From Mucilaginibacter sp. (GTDB taxonomy: Bacteria; Bacteroidota; Bacteroidia; Sphingobacteriales; Sphingobacteriaceae): a stretch of 64,000 nt of DNA. How positions within the stretch are numbered: the first letter of the stretch is position 1; the number at the start of each line of letters is the position of its first letter. This document shows positions 1 to 8,950 of this stretch, in pieces. The translations under genes and the position numbers were made by a program. Under the pieces are notes generated by a model. It ran no database searches and was not told the DNA's origin. It worked only from the letters and a program-made list of their open reading frames with translations. Location of the stretch: positions 158,635 to 222,634 of the forward strand of contig NZ_JAQBOC010000088.1 of the NCBI RefSeq assembly GCF_028288225.1, read 5' to 3'.

Positions 1-1
1 C

Positions 2-688
2 CGGGCTTTGCAAGCTACCGGTAAACCTGTTGTTATGGTAATGATAAACGGGCAGCCGCTTACTATAAACTGGGAAAACAAATACGTACCTGCCATATTA
101 GAAGCATGGTTTCCCGGTCCTGAAAGCGGGAAAGTTATTGCTGAAACCTTATTTGGTGACAATAATCCCGGTGGCAAGCTTTCTATTACTTTTCCTAAAA
201 CAACGGGGCAACTGGAGTTTAATTTTCCGTTTAAACCCGGATCACAAGCCGGACAGGGCGGTGCGAACAGCTGGGGTAAAACCAGCGTTAACGGCGCTTT
301 ATATCCCTTTGGTTATGGCTTAAGTTATACCACGTTTGCCTATGATAATTTGCAGGTGTCGCCGGAAAAAGAAAATCAGCAGGGCGATGTAACTGTGACA
401 GTTGATGTGACCAATACCGGTCAGCGCAAAGGCGATGATGTGGTGCAGCTTTATATAAAACAGGAGATCAGCAGTGTTACCGTTTATGAGTATGACTTGC
501 GCGGCTTTGAGCGCATCAGCCTTAATCCCGGCGAAAGGAAAACCGTTAAATTCATTCTGCACCCTGATGACCTTGCCATCCTTGATAAAAACATGAACTG
601 GACAGTTGAGCCGGGGAAATTTATGGTGATGATAGGGCAATCATCTGAGGATATTAAACTGAAGACGGAGTTTGAGGTGATAAAGTGA
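2..688 (+). CDS. Glycoside hydrolase family 3 (beta-glucosidase-like), C-terminal part, 5' truncated by window edge
   Basis: The reading frame is open from base 2, so the gene begins before the window; only about the last 229 residues are present. GH3 enzymes remove glucose or xylose from the non-reducing ends of oligosaccharides, normally in the periplasm. The visible part holds the end of the GH3 C-terminal domain, with the stretch FGDNNPGGKLSITFPKT and then YPFGYGLSYTTFAY, both typical of BglX-type enzymes. A fibronectin-III-like domain follows (about residues 125-226), with LRGFERISLNPGE near its end. The nucleophile Asp would lie upstream and cannot be checked. Substrate cannot be told from this part. 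Confidence 0.9.
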   Translation, partial: RALQATGKPVVMVMINGQPLTINWENKYVPAILEAWFPGPESGKVIAETLFGDNNPGGKLSITFPKTTGQLEFNFPFKPGSQAGQGGANSWGKTSVNGALYPFGYGLSYTTFAYDNLQVSPEKENQQGDVTVTVDVTNTGQRKGDDVVQLYIKQEISSVTVYEYDLRGFERISLNPGERKTVKFILHPDDLAILDKNMNWTVEPGKFMVMIGQSSEDIKLKTEFEVIK

Positions 689-689
689 T

Positions 690-790
690 GTGAGGATTTT
701 GGATGTGCGGATTTATTGAATGCGGAAGTCGGAATGCCGATTGCGGAATGGGGGAAATTTGAAGATTGGTTGATTTGAAGATTTGAAAAT
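690..790. repeat. Degenerate period-7 tandem repeat after the GH3 gene
   Basis: Immediately after the GH3 stop codon the DNA consists of short related units such as GAATGCG, GAAGTCG, GAATGCC and GATTGCG at seven-base spacing. TTTGAAGAT-like units follow. It is one of about seventeen such loci in the window. No opposed arm is obvious here. Confidence 0.6.
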
Positions 791-844
791 AAAAAGCGTC
801 GGATTGTCAAAAAAATTGCAAGCGGCATCAGTTAGCGCAATAAC

Positions 845-930
845 CAATTTTCATGCACCATAGGTGCAAAATATCGGTAGAAACAAATAATCACCCCCAT
901 TTTTTTCGCCGTAGGTGCAAAACTTATGTT
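845..930. repeat. Two copies of a GTAGGTGCAAAA interspersed motif
   Basis: The motif GCACCATAGGTGCAAAATAT at 855 contains the small palindrome GCACC-ATA-GGTGC and is followed by CGGTAGAAACA. A second, shorter copy, CGCCGTAGGTGCAAAAC, begins at 907. The rest of the 607-base gene-free stretch 689-1295 holds the period-7 units at its start and AT-rich DNA before the ROK gene. I see no gene in it. Confidence 0.5.
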
Positions 931-1183
931 TGTGGTGAAAATAAATCATTTTGCAATGAATAAGCCCCTAAGTTGTTCACCTCGAAAAATCAATCCATCG
1001 CAGGGTCCTTTATGAGAGAGCCTGCAGGAACAAAAAAATAATTATTAACTCAACAACCTCAAATACAGCTATTTGTATTAAATTTATATTTTCATTCAAA
1101 GCTGCCTAAATCCATTTTGCCAGTTTTAGGAGCACTTTTTTATACGCCCAAAACAGCGTTTTTTCATAGAAAATTCATTTTTG

Positions 1184-1191
1184 TAACTTTG
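1184..1191 (+). promoter_or_regulatory. Possible Bacteroidota -7 promoter box upstream of the ROK gene
   Basis: TAACTTTG matches the Bacteroidota -7 consensus TAnnTTTG and lies about 105 bases before the ROK start codon. The -33 TTTG element is poor (a T-run near 1161), so this is a weak call. Confidence 0.3.
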
Positions 1192-1295
1192 TTATGCTTA
1201 TTTCTCCTTGTAAGTTTATTCATTTTACTTATTTTTAGAAGATAAAATAAACCTGTCGCATTGCGGCTGATTAGCTTGTAACCCTATATTATTGA

Positions 1296-2510
1296 ATGGA
1301 ACTTAAAACTAAAAGTGTGAAAGGCATGCAGCTAAAGCACATGATAACCAAATGCCTTTACTTTGATAAGGCAATGTCATGTGCCGAGCTAAGCGAGTTA
1401 TTTGATAAAAGTATTCCTTCAATAGCTAAAGCACTTAATGAATTAATTGAAAAAGGCTTTGTAGTTGAACAAGGCTACGCACCCTCAAGCGGTGGCCGCC
1501 GACCGTTAATGTATGCCATTAATGCCGATGCTATGTATATACTTGCTATTGCTATGGACCAGATAAACACCCGCATTCAGCTGGTTGACCTGCGAAATCA
1601 GCCAGTTGCCGATATGATGATGCTTGAGTTAAAGCTTTCGGGAAATGATTATGCACTACATACTTTAGTTGAGCATATTAACCGGTACCTTGACAATTGC
1701 GGCATATTAAGAGAAAAAATTACGGGAATAGGAATAGGCATGCCGGGCTTTATTGACCCTGCTAAAGGAATAAATTACACCTACCTTAAAACAGGCGACA
1801 AAAGCTTATCGCAATATATTGCTGATGAAACAGGCCTGCCAACTTATATTGATAATGATTCGAGCCTGATAGCCCTGGCCGAACAAAAATTCGGGATAGC
1901 CAAATGGCAAAAGGAAGTTATGGTAATAAACCTTAGCTGGGGTATTGGTTTGGGAATGATTGTTAACGGCGAACTGTTCAGGGGTCGCAACGGGTTTGCG
2001 GGGGAGTTTAGCCACATTCCGCTGTCAGAAGATGGTGCGCTATGTGATTGCGGTAAAAGGGGCTGTTTAGAGGCCGAAGCCTCGATGTTATTTGTATCAA
2101 CCAAGGCAATTGAAGGGATTAAACAGGGCCGGATTACCAGCCTTAAGCTTGTTGGCGATGCACAAAGCAAGCAAACGGGCGATGCTATAATGACCGCCGC
2201 CAATTACGGCGACCAGTTTGCAATTGAATTATTCTCTGATTCCGGCTATAAAATTGGTAAGGCCCTGGCTATTTTAATCCACATTATGAACCCACAGGCT
2301 ATAGTTTTGAGCGGCCGTGGGGCAAAAGTTGGTAAAATACTATTAGCTCCAATTCAGCAGGCGCTGCATAAATATTGTATCCCCCGCCTTTCAGGCGGAA
2401 CCGAGCTGCTGATATCTGAGCTGGGTTTTGATGCCGAGCTTATAGGCGCAGCCATACTGGTAATGGAAAACTTTGATAAAGAAGTAATGAACCAGCTGGT
2501 GAGTATTTAA
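1296..2510 (+). CDS. ROK family transcriptional regulator (NagC/Mlc/XylR-like)
   Basis: A 404-residue protein with an N-terminal winged helix-turn-helix (about residues 12-70) and a ROK domain from about residue 85. The ROK zinc motif is present as CDCGKRGCLE near residue 250, with GIGIGMPGF and the phosphate-loop-like LSWGIGLGM. ROK repressors sense a sugar or phosphosugar and control carbohydrate genes; some ROK proteins are kinases. The N-terminal helix-turn-helix and the length near 400 favour a regulator. It follows a GH3 gene, which fits sugar control, but 600 bases separate them. The next gene starts one base after its stop, suggesting co-transcription. Confidence 0.88.
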   Translation: MELKTKSVKGMQLKHMITKCLYFDKAMSCAELSELFDKSIPSIAKALNELIEKGFVVEQGYAPSSGGRRPLMYAINADAMYILAIAMDQINTRIQLVDLRNQPVADMMMLELKLSGNDYALHTLVEHINRYLDNCGILREKITGIGIGMPGFIDPAKGINYTYLKTGDKSLSQYIADETGLPTYIDNDSSLIALAEQKFGIAKWQKEVMVINLSWGIGLGMIVNGELFRGRNGFAGEFSHIPLSEDGALCDCGKRGCLEAEASMLFVSTKAIEGIKQGRITSLKLVGDAQSKQTGDAIMTAANYGDQFAIELFSDSGYKIGKALAILIHIMNPQAIVLSGRGAKVGKILLAPIQQALHKYCIPRLSGGTELLISELGFDAELIGAAILVMENFDKEVMNQLVSI

Positions 2511-2511
2511 T

Positions 2512-2862
2512 ATGCTCCGCGCAATTGACAGCTTTTTTTTAAACAAGGATGAGCCGGTAAAAGGCTGCCTGTTGTTTTTAAGGGAGTATCTCATCAATTA
2601 CAATGCTGCTATTACCGAGACCTGGAAATACGGGATGCCTTTTTACTGTTATCAGGGTAAAATGTTTTGTTACTTATGGGTTCATAAAAAAACGCATAAT
2701 CCCTATCTTGGCATTGTTGAAGGTAAAAAGATTGAGCACCCGCTATTAATAATTGAGAAACGTGCACGAATGAAAATAATGCAGATAGTTCCTGAACAGG
2801 ATATCCCTGTTGAGGCGATCAATGAAATCCTGGGGATGGCTATCAAGCTTTATCACGACTAA
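2512..2862 (+). CDS. DUF1801 family protein
   Basis: A 116-residue cytoplasmic protein that fits the DUF1801 (YdhG-like) fold: an N-terminal helix pair, then ETWKYGMPFYCYQGKMFCYL, then a C-terminal segment on basic residues (EKRARMKIM). DUF1801 proteins have no firmly assigned reaction. The gene starts one base after the ROK stop codon and is probably translated from the same message. Start codon ATG at 2512. Confidence 0.78.
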   Translation: MLRAIDSFFLNKDEPVKGCLLFLREYLINYNAAITETWKYGMPFYCYQGKMFCYLWVHKKTHNPYLGIVEGKKIEHPLLIIEKRARMKIMQIVPEQDIPVEAINEILGMAIKLYHD

Positions 2863-2874
2863 TCTTATTTAACC

Positions 2875-3339
2875 ATGCAAATTAAAAGAATAACATCCGC
2901 AGAATATAACCTGGTGATTGCACTTTTTAATGACTACCGGGTGTTTTATAAGCAGGAACCAGACATGGCTGTAGCCGAAAATTATATAAAAGCCCGGTTG
3001 CAAAACAATGAATCGGTAATTTTTGTGGCTTTGGTTGATGTTGACAGCGAACCGGTACCCGCAGGCTTTACCCAGCTATACCCTCGCTTATCATCAGTAA
3101 GGGCGACAAAAAACTGGCTGCTTAATGACCTGTATGTAAGTACAAATTTCCGCAGGCAAGGCATCGGCGAAGCATTAATAAAAACAGCTATGGATTTTGC
3201 TAAGAACGACGGTGCAACTTTTATTAAACTGGAAACGGCCATTGATAATTATACAGCCCAAAGCCTTTATGAAGCAATAGGTTTTATAAAACAAGAAGCA
3301 GGCACCTCGTCTTTTACTTACCAGGCAGAACTTAAATAA
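2875..3339 (+). CDS. GNAT family N-acetyltransferase
   Basis: A 154-residue acetyltransferase. The acetyl-CoA-binding motif A is visible as DLYVSTNFRRQGIGEALI (about residues 85-102), followed by the motif B region with ETAIDNYTAQSLYEAIGF. GNAT enzymes transfer an acetyl group from acetyl-CoA to an amine; the acceptor cannot be read from sequence. It follows the DUF1801 gene by 12 bases in the same direction and probably belongs to the same transcript. Confidence 0.88.
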   Translation: MQIKRITSAEYNLVIALFNDYRVFYKQEPDMAVAENYIKARLQNNESVIFVALVDVDSEPVPAGFTQLYPRLSSVRATKNWLLNDLYVSTNFRRQGIGEALIKTAMDFAKNDGATFIKLETAIDNYTAQSLYEAIGFIKQEAGTSSFTYQAELK

Positions 3340-3379
3340 TAATTTGGCCTTCCATCAATTCAATAAATTAAACAGAACA

Positions 3380-4012
3380 ATGCAAAAACCAGACAGCCTG
3401 ATATTTGATATGGACGGAACCCTTTGGGATGCCGTTGATACCTATGCCGAATCGTGGAATGTGATATTCAGGGAAATGGGTATTGATATAACTGTTACCC
3501 GCGAAGAACTGGCGAAGATGGTGGGTATGGAAGGCCGGAAAGTGATAGGCCATATTATGCCTGATTTTGACGATGAGAAACGCCAGGCCATATATGCAAT
3601 TGTAAATGAAAGGCGCCGGATGCTGTTGCCCCGGATGGGCGGCATTTTATATGATGGTGTGAAAGAAGGACTGCCTCAGCTGGCAAAAAAATATTCCATA
3701 TTTATTTTAAGCAATTGTGCCAAAGGGATCATCCCCCTGTTTATTGAATGGGCCGGTATTGATGAACATATAACTGATGAGCTTGCCCATGGCGTTAACT
3801 TTATGCCTAAAAATCACAATATTAAATTATTGATGGAGCAACATGGCCTTAAAAACCCGGTTTACATTGGCGATACTGCCGGCGACGGCGAGGAAAGCCG
3901 GAAGGCCGGTGTTCCGTTTGTATTTGTGAGCTATGGTTTTGGTGATACTAATGATTATGATGTAAAGTTTGATGATTTTAAATCGCTTACGGATTATTTT
4001 ATGGAGCTGTAG
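3380..4012 (+). CDS. HAD family hydrolase (phosphoglycolate phosphatase-like)
   Basis: A 210-residue HAD-superfamily phosphatase. Motif I is DMDGTLWD near the N-terminus (nucleophile and acid Asp both present), motif II the Ser of FILSNC, and motif IV GDTAGD. A cap domain sits between motifs I and II. I chose the ATG at 3380 because the DMDGT motif then lies at the usual distance from the N-terminus; a TTG at 3344 would add 12 unlikely residues. The protein at 31846-32490 is a paralogue with the same motif wording (DGTLWD, SNC, VYIGDT), so the window carries two members of one subfamily. Substrate unknown. Confidence 0.87.
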   Translation: MQKPDSLIFDMDGTLWDAVDTYAESWNVIFREMGIDITVTREELAKMVGMEGRKVIGHIMPDFDDEKRQAIYAIVNERRRMLLPRMGGILYDGVKEGLPQLAKKYSIFILSNCAKGIIPLFIEWAGIDEHITDELAHGVNFMPKNHNIKLLMEQHGLKNPVYIGDTAGDGEESRKAGVPFVFVSYGFGDTNDYDVKFDDFKSLTDYFMEL

Positions 4013-4026
4013 TCGTCGAAATAATA

Positions 4027-4061
4027 TTGAACACTGAATTTTGAATAATGAATGTTGAAGT
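4027..4061. repeat. Degenerate period-7 repeat between convergent genes
   Basis: Units TTGAACA, CTGAATT, TTGAATA, ATGAATG and TTGAAGT follow one another at seven-base spacing between the stop codons of the convergent HAD and histidine kinase genes. Confidence 0.65.
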
Positions 4062-4093
4062 GAGCTCTTACCTCGGCATTCGATATTAAAACT

Positions 4094-5578
4094 CTATACA
4101 TTTTCAGGCAAGGTAAAATAAAAAGTTGCACCCATGTCCTCTTCACTTTCAACGCCGATGGTGCCTTTATGCCGCTGAATGATCTCGCTTGCAAGATACA
4201 GGCCAATGCCAAAGCCTGAAATATTTTTCACCTTATCACTTTCAACCCGGTAAAAGCGCTGAAATAGTTTTTCCTGGTCTCTTGGTTTAATACCAATACC
4301 TTTATCAGTAACCGAAACCCTAATACTATCATTCTGTTGAGCGCTTGTTACTGATATAGGTGTTCCCTTATCAGAATATTTGAAAGCATTACTTAAAAAA
4401 TTGCTAATCACCTGGCTAATTTTTTCACTATCGGCGCTTACAGTCAGCTCCTTTTTTTGTACAAATTCTATTTTGCGGCTGGCGCTTAAAAGGCTTGTTT
4501 CGGCAATAGTATCTTCAATTACCTTATTTATATCAAATGTTGTTATTTTAAGCTGAAGCTTTCCTGATTCCAGTTTTGAGAGATCTAAAAAAGCATGGAT
4601 CAAATCAGTCATTTTATTTACCTGGTTACCGGTTTTTAACAAGATGTTATTTACAAAGTCATCGTTTGATGCACTTAGTTTTTTAGCCAATATTTGTACA
4701 TAGGCTTTTATTGAGGTTAAAGGTGTTTTAAGCTCATGACTTGCCATGGCGATAAAATCGTTTTTCCTTATCTCATCACACTTGCTATCTGTAATATCTA
4801 TAACTGTTCCCAGCATCCTAAACGGAGAATTTTTATCATCATAAATAACAATCCCCTGTATTTTTATCCAGCGAAGCGAACCATCAGGCCAATATATTCT
4901 TACCTCATATACGTAGTTTCCTTTAGTTAAGGCCTCATGATATGCCGGGATAGCAATATTGTTAAGGTCATCGGCATCAAGCTGTGTTTGCAGCTCTGGC
5001 AAACTTAAAACTTTACCCGGTAAATGACCAAATATTTCGGCCATCCTGGCAGAGGATATAAAAGTTTGATCTTGTAAACCCAAATCCCAGGTGGCCATTG
5101 CAGCGGCCTCGGTAGCCAGGCGCAATCGGTATTCATTTTCAATTACTGCCTGCCTTGCGTTTATTTCTTTAGTAATATCAACAACGGTATTTAATATGTA
5201 GGCAACATTATTATCAGCATTTAAAATTGGGGTATTATTGCATGACCAATACTTTATCTCCGCAGTTTTTTTATCCGGGTCATATACATCAAAACGATAG
5301 GTTGGCACATCAATTTTTTGCCTTGTTTCAACTACTTTGTTAAAAACATTCCGTGCATTTGTATCGTCAGTAAGTGTTTTATCCTCAGGGAAAGCTTCAA
5401 AAAAGCCTTTTCCCAGTATTGCTTCTCTTTTGCTTGACGTAACTTCAAGGTAGCTATCGCTTACGGCAACTATAGTAAAGCACGGCGCATCCCCCTTAAC
5501 TAATAAGGAGCCCGGCGATTTTTCAAATACCACCTTAAAAATATCGGCAGGTAAATCGGGCGGTAAATTGGTGCTCAT
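4094..5578 (-). CDS. PAS-domain sensor histidine kinase, cytoplasmic
   Basis: About 494 residues from the ATG at 5578; a longer start at 5638 is possible. Two PAS domains come first (about 1-130 and 140-260), the second a PAS_3 type ending in PFRMLGTVIDITD. A HisKA dimerisation domain follows with the phospho-acceptor His about residue 281 in MASHELKTPLTSIKAY, then a HATPase_c domain with N, G1 (DKGIGIKPRDQEKLFQRFY) and G2 (GFGIGLYLASEI) boxes. There is no signal peptide or membrane segment, so it should sense something inside the cell. No response regulator is adjacent, so it is an orphan kinase. It is divergent from the NRAMP-like gene. Confidence 0.9.
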   Translation of the reverse strand: MSTNLPPDLPADIFKVVFEKSPGSLLVKGDAPCFTIVAVSDSYLEVTSSKREAILGKGFFEAFPEDKTLTDDTNARNVFNKVVETRQKIDVPTYRFDVYDPDKKTAEIKYWSCNNTPILNADNNVAYILNTVVDITKEINARQAVIENEYRLRLATEAAAMATWDLGLQDQTFISSARMAEIFGHLPGKVLSLPELQTQLDADDLNNIAIPAYHEALTKGNYVYEVRIYWPDGSLRWIKIQGIVIYDDKNSPFRMLGTVIDITDSKCDEIRKNDFIAMASHELKTPLTSIKAYVQILAKKLSASNDDFVNNILLKTGNQVNKMTDLIHAFLDLSKLESGKLQLKITTFDINKVIEDTIAETSLLSASRKIEFVQKKELTVSADSEKISQVISNFLSNAFKYSDKGTPISVTSAQQNDSIRVSVTDKGIGIKPRDQEKLFQRFYRVESDKVKNISGFGIGLYLASEIIQRHKGTIGVESEEDMGATFYFTLPENV

Positions 5579-5708
5579 TGTTATAGTATCAGCCTTACAA
5601 TTAAAAACATGAAAGTAAGCAGATATACTGTAAAGCAAAAGTAATTTGACGACAAGTTTTACAATAAGTCAAATAAACAGCTTATCTTCAACCTATCACC
5701 CTTTTTAT

Positions 5709-7001
5709 ATGAAAAGACGAACCGAGACTGTTGCTAAAATTAAAGGGTTTTGGCGCATCCTTGGGCCGGGGCTTATAACCGGCGCTGCTGATGATGATCC
5801 CTCAGGCATTGCAACTTATTCACAAACAGGTGCTCAGTTTGGTTACGGCCAATTGTGGACCGCTCTTTACATGCTCCCTTTAATGACCGCTGTGCAGGAA
5901 GCTTGTGCACGCATAGGTTTGGTTACCGGTAAAGGTATTACTACCATAGTTAAGGAGCGGTACGGTCGCGGCGTCTTGTATTCGGTAGTAACACTTGTTG
6001 TTATTGCCAATGTTATCAATATAGGTGCAGACCTAGGGGCAATGGCCTCTGCCGCGCAGTTGCTTATACCGGTTCCATTTGTTGTGCTTACATTAATATT
6101 CACCACTATTATATTAATGCTTGAGGTATTTACCAATTATAAAGTTTATTCAAAAATTTTAAAGTGGCTGGCCATAACCTTACTGGCGTATCCTATAACC
6201 CTGTTCATAGTACATCAACCATGGGGCACAATTTTGAAGGCATCGGTAGTACCTCATTTCGAGTTTTCGTTTGCCTTCTTTTTTATTATAACGGGTGTAT
6301 TAGGTACTACCATTTCGCCTTATATGCTCTTTTGGGAAGCATCGCAGGAGGTTGAAGAAGACAACAAAAAACATTTATTAAATGGCAGCAAACCAAATGT
6401 AAGCATGATAAGTATCCACCGAATGCGGCTGGATAATACCTTCGGGATGATATTTTCAGAGTTTGCTACTTGGAGCATTATTGTAGTAGGGGCTACAGTT
6501 TTGCATAACAGCGGTGTACACGATGTTAAAACCGCCGCTGATGCTGCAAGAGCCATTGAGCCGCTGGTTCATAGTTTTCCGCATGCGGGTTTTTTGTCAA
6601 AGCTTATTTTTTCTATCGGCATTATTGGCCTGGGAATGCTGGCTATCCCAGTGCTTTCAGGCTCAGCAGCTTACTCTGTTGCCGAAGCATTTAACTGGCA
6701 TGCCAGCTTAAATTTAAAGTTTAACAAAGCCAAAGGTTTTTATATAATCATTATTGCAGCTACGGTTGTTGGGTTGATATTAAACTTTATAGGCATTGAT
6801 CCCGTAAAGGCATTGGTGTATGCAGCTGTGTTAAACGGTGTGGCAGCAGTTCCGCTTTTATTTTTAGTGATTAAAATTTCGGGCAATGAAAAAATAATGG
6901 GCGAATTTAAAAGTGGCTGGCTTTCAAAAACTATCCTTTGGATAACATTTGGAGCTATGGGGGCCGCGGCTGTTACTATGTTTTATACTATATTAGGGTA
7001 G
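5709..7001 (+). CDS. NRAMP (SLC11)-like divalent metal transporter with atypical binding motifs
   Basis: About 430 residues with around eleven membrane segments. The start at 5709 (MKRRTETVAKIKGF) puts the first helix at the usual place and leaves room for a divergent promoter with the kinase gene. The family's first helix is seen as GPGLITGAADDDPSGIA. In classical Mn/Fe transporters that helix reads DPGN and helix 6 contains MPH; here they read DPSG and TISPYM, so two metal-contact motifs are altered. The substrate may therefore not be Mn2+ or Fe2+. The 3' end overlaps the convergent DUF2063 gene by 14 bases. Confidence 0.85.
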   Translation: MKRRTETVAKIKGFWRILGPGLITGAADDDPSGIATYSQTGAQFGYGQLWTALYMLPLMTAVQEACARIGLVTGKGITTIVKERYGRGVLYSVVTLVVIANVINIGADLGAMASAAQLLIPVPFVVLTLIFTTIILMLEVFTNYKVYSKILKWLAITLLAYPITLFIVHQPWGTILKASVVPHFEFSFAFFFIITGVLGTTISPYMLFWEASQEVEEDNKKHLLNGSKPNVSMISIHRMRLDNTFGMIFSEFATWSIIVVGATVLHNSGVHDVKTAADAARAIEPLVHSFPHAGFLSKLIFSIGIIGLGMLAIPVLSGSAAYSVAEAFNWHASLNLKFNKAKGFYIIIIAATVVGLILNFIGIDPVKALVYAAVLNGVAAVPLLFLVIKISGNEKIMGEFKSGWLSKTILWITFGAMGAAAVTMFYTILG

Positions 7002-7824
7002 TAAGCCTCCCGGCACTAAAAAATCCTGCTTCAATAAAACTCCTTTTCCATTCCGGCCATACCTTATCCAGTTCGGCCCGGTCAAAGTTGAAGGTTTTGA
7101 TCATATCATTTTTAGCATCATTAACAGAATTGCCTTGCTGCATGCTTTTTAAAAAATAGTATTGTGCCCCTCTGATAGTGAATAGTCCCAGCTTATAATT
7201 ATGGCGTGTAACCGCACAATAGCTTTCTTCTGGGAACGGCAATTCAGGCTTCTTTCCCTGGCTAAACTCCAGGTAATAGCTGCAAATTGGGTATTGATGA
7301 TGAAACAGGTGAAAAACGGGTGCCAGCTTTAATAACTCATTGGGCGTATCGTTAGGTATAAGGACGCCGTTTTCGTTTGCATCCTCATCAAATATAACTG
7401 AAAGTGAATATTCAAAATCCGCCAGCTCTATCATAAAGTCGGGCCAGGTTTCTTTTTGTCCATCGCCTGCGTCCGGTCTTGTTTCCGCTAAGAAGACCGG
7501 CAATTTTTCACCGAGCGTGTTTAAAGTATAGCTTTGTGAAGGATAGGTGTCAAGATATTGGTCGGCAAATAGTTCAAATAATTCATTTCCCAAAGCATAA
7601 GCCAAAGTGCTAAACTGGCTTTGCATGCAAGCCCTTAGTCGGGCAATATAGCTATACCTGTAAATATCCAGGTGTTTTACTGCACTTAACCGTTTGGATG
7701 AATTAACTACATTTTCAACTTCAACCGGCTCCTTAATATTACTATTATCCAATGGTACGTGATGCACCAGCATACCCTGCATCCAGTTTTGTAATTGCGT
7801 TAAGGAAAAGTTGTTAGACTCCAT
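6988..7824 (-). CDS. DUF2063 family protein, putative partner of the MNIO enzyme (HvfC/BufC-like)
   Basis: A 278-residue soluble protein. The N-terminal region matches the DUF2063 pattern: an LQNWMQGML helix, then YRYSYIARLRACMQSQF and LGNELFELFADQYL, then a PSQSYTLNTLGEKLPVFL stretch. In methanobactin and bufferin systems such proteins bind the precursor peptide and present it to the DUF692 iron enzyme. It is the last gene of the operon, downstream of the DUF692 gene but separated by 133 bases that carry a hairpin repeat. Its last codons overlap the end of the convergent NRAMP-like gene. The C-terminal half is not assigned. Confidence 0.8.
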   Translation of the reverse strand: MESNNFSLTQLQNWMQGMLVHHVPLDNSNIKEPVEVENVVNSSKRLSAVKHLDIYRYSYIARLRACMQSQFSTLAYALGNELFELFADQYLDTYPSQSYTLNTLGEKLPVFLAETRPDAGDGQKETWPDFMIELADFEYSLSVIFDEDANENGVLIPNDTPNELLKLAPVFHLFHHQYPICSYYLEFSQGKKPELPFPEESYCAVTRHNYKLGLFTIRGAQYYFLKSMQQGNSVNDAKNDMIKTFNFDRAELDKVWPEWKRSFIEAGFFSAGRLTTLI

Positions 7825-7851
7825 TTAATTATTGATAACAAATTATACGCT

Positions 7852-7945
7852 TGTCATTGCGAAGTACGAAGCAATCGCGAATTCTGCATGTTCGCAAAGC
7901 AAATAGGATAGGCATAGTTCGCGGTTGCCGCGCTGCGCAATGACA
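7852..7945. repeat. Hairpin repeat of the GTCATTGCGA family, inside the MNIO operon
   Basis: The left end TGTCATTGCG at 7852 and the right end GCGCAATGACA at 7935-7945 are inverted and enclose about 70 bases with GAAGCAATCGCGAA and TTCGCGGTTGC arms. It is a diverged member of the interspersed family seen at 28.5, 52 and 55 kb. It lies between the DUF692 and DUF2063 genes and may lower expression of the latter. Confidence 0.7.
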
Positions 7946-7957
7946 TATTTGTTTAGA

Positions 7958-8902
7958 TTAACTGACCCCAATATCATTTACTAAGAAATTAACGGGATTT
8001 GACACCGCTTCTTCATTATACTCCTGCACTTCAGCGCCAAGGCCACCCTCAAAAATATTGCTCATATGCTGCTTCGCCTTTAACAGCTCATTGTGATATA
8101 CATCAAATTCAGGAATATTACCATCCCATTCCAATAAGGTAGCTACACCGCCGGTAAGTTGCCAGGCTAACGTGAAAAGTTTCCATACATCCTGTACAAC
8201 CTGCCTGTCGTGCGTATCAATAATATGTGTGCCGCAATGCTGATGACCTGCTATGTGCATTTGTACAATCTTGTCGTGAGGTAACCGATGGATATAATGT
8301 ACCGGGTCAAAATCATTATTAAAGCCGGATACATATACATTATTTACATCGAGCAGTAAACCACAGCCCGTTTCTTCGGCCATATAACGTAAAAAATCCC
8401 ACTCGTTAATGGTTGATTGTTTAAAGGTTAAGTAGGTGCTGGGATTTTCAAAAACTACCGGTCGCTGTAAAAAATCCTGAACTTCATTTATCCGGTTACA
8501 AATATGTTTTAGTGATTCTTCATTCAAAACTACAGGTAACAGGTCATGCGTATTCAGGCTGTTAACCCCTGTCCAGCATAAATGATCGCTAATCCAAAGT
8601 GGTTTTACTTCTTCAGCCAACAGCTTTAATTTGGTAAGATATACCTTGTTTAACTGGTCTGTGCTACCAATGGAAAGCGAAACTCCATGCATTACCACAG
8701 GGTATCTTTCGGCTAATTGCCTTAATACATGGCGCGGCCGGCCGCCGGAATCCATAAAGTTTTCCGAGATCACTTCAAACCAATCCACCGCGGGATTATT
8801 TTCCAGGATGTAGTTAAAATGCTTGCTTCTTAACCCCAGACCAAGCCCGGGGTTAGGCAAGCTTTTTATCAAATCGCTATATTTTTTCCGTTGTTCAATC
8901 AT
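7958..8902 (-). CDS. MNIO family enzyme (DUF692), multinuclear iron oxidase of a peptide-modification system
   Basis: A 314-residue TIM-barrel protein of the DUF692/MNIO family (MbnB, TglH and BufB type), which use two or three iron ions to modify cysteine residues of precursor peptides. The expected metal ligands are visible: H72 in VMHGVSLSIGS, D106-H107 in SDHLCW, E152-N153 in FENPSTY, D185 and N187 in LLDVNNVY, H216 in QMHIAGH, H231 in DTHDRQV, and E258/D260 in LLEWDGN. It has no signal peptide and should act in the cytoplasm. The gene lies 45 bases downstream of the cysteine-rich gene and upstream of the DUF2063 gene. Length and motifs agree with the family; the exact product is unknown. 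Confidence 0.92.
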   Translation of the reverse strand: MIEQRKKYSDLIKSLPNPGLGLGLRSKHFNYILENNPAVDWFEVISENFMDSGGRPRHVLRQLAERYPVVMHGVSLSIGSTDQLNKVYLTKLKLLAEEVKPLWISDHLCWTGVNSLNTHDLLPVVLNEESLKHICNRINEVQDFLQRPVVFENPSTYLTFKQSTINEWDFLRYMAEETGCGLLLDVNNVYVSGFNNDFDPVHYIHRLPHDKIVQMHIAGHQHCGTHIIDTHDRQVVQDVWKLFTLAWQLTGGVATLLEWDGNIPEFDVYHNELLKAKQHMSNIFEGGLGAEVQEYNEEAVSNPVNFLVNDIGVS

Positions 8903-8926
8903 CCAAATTATCTTAACAGTGCTTCA

Positions 8927-8950
8927 ATCCACACATCTGCACATTCACTA
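8927..8950. repeat. Short period-8 repeat between MNIO and Cys-rich genes
   Basis: ATCCACAC, ATCTGCAC and ATTCACTA lie in register at eight-base spacing in the 45-base gap and run up to the stop region of the Cys-rich gene. The units resemble those of the larger array at 16.1 kb. Confidence 0.4.
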
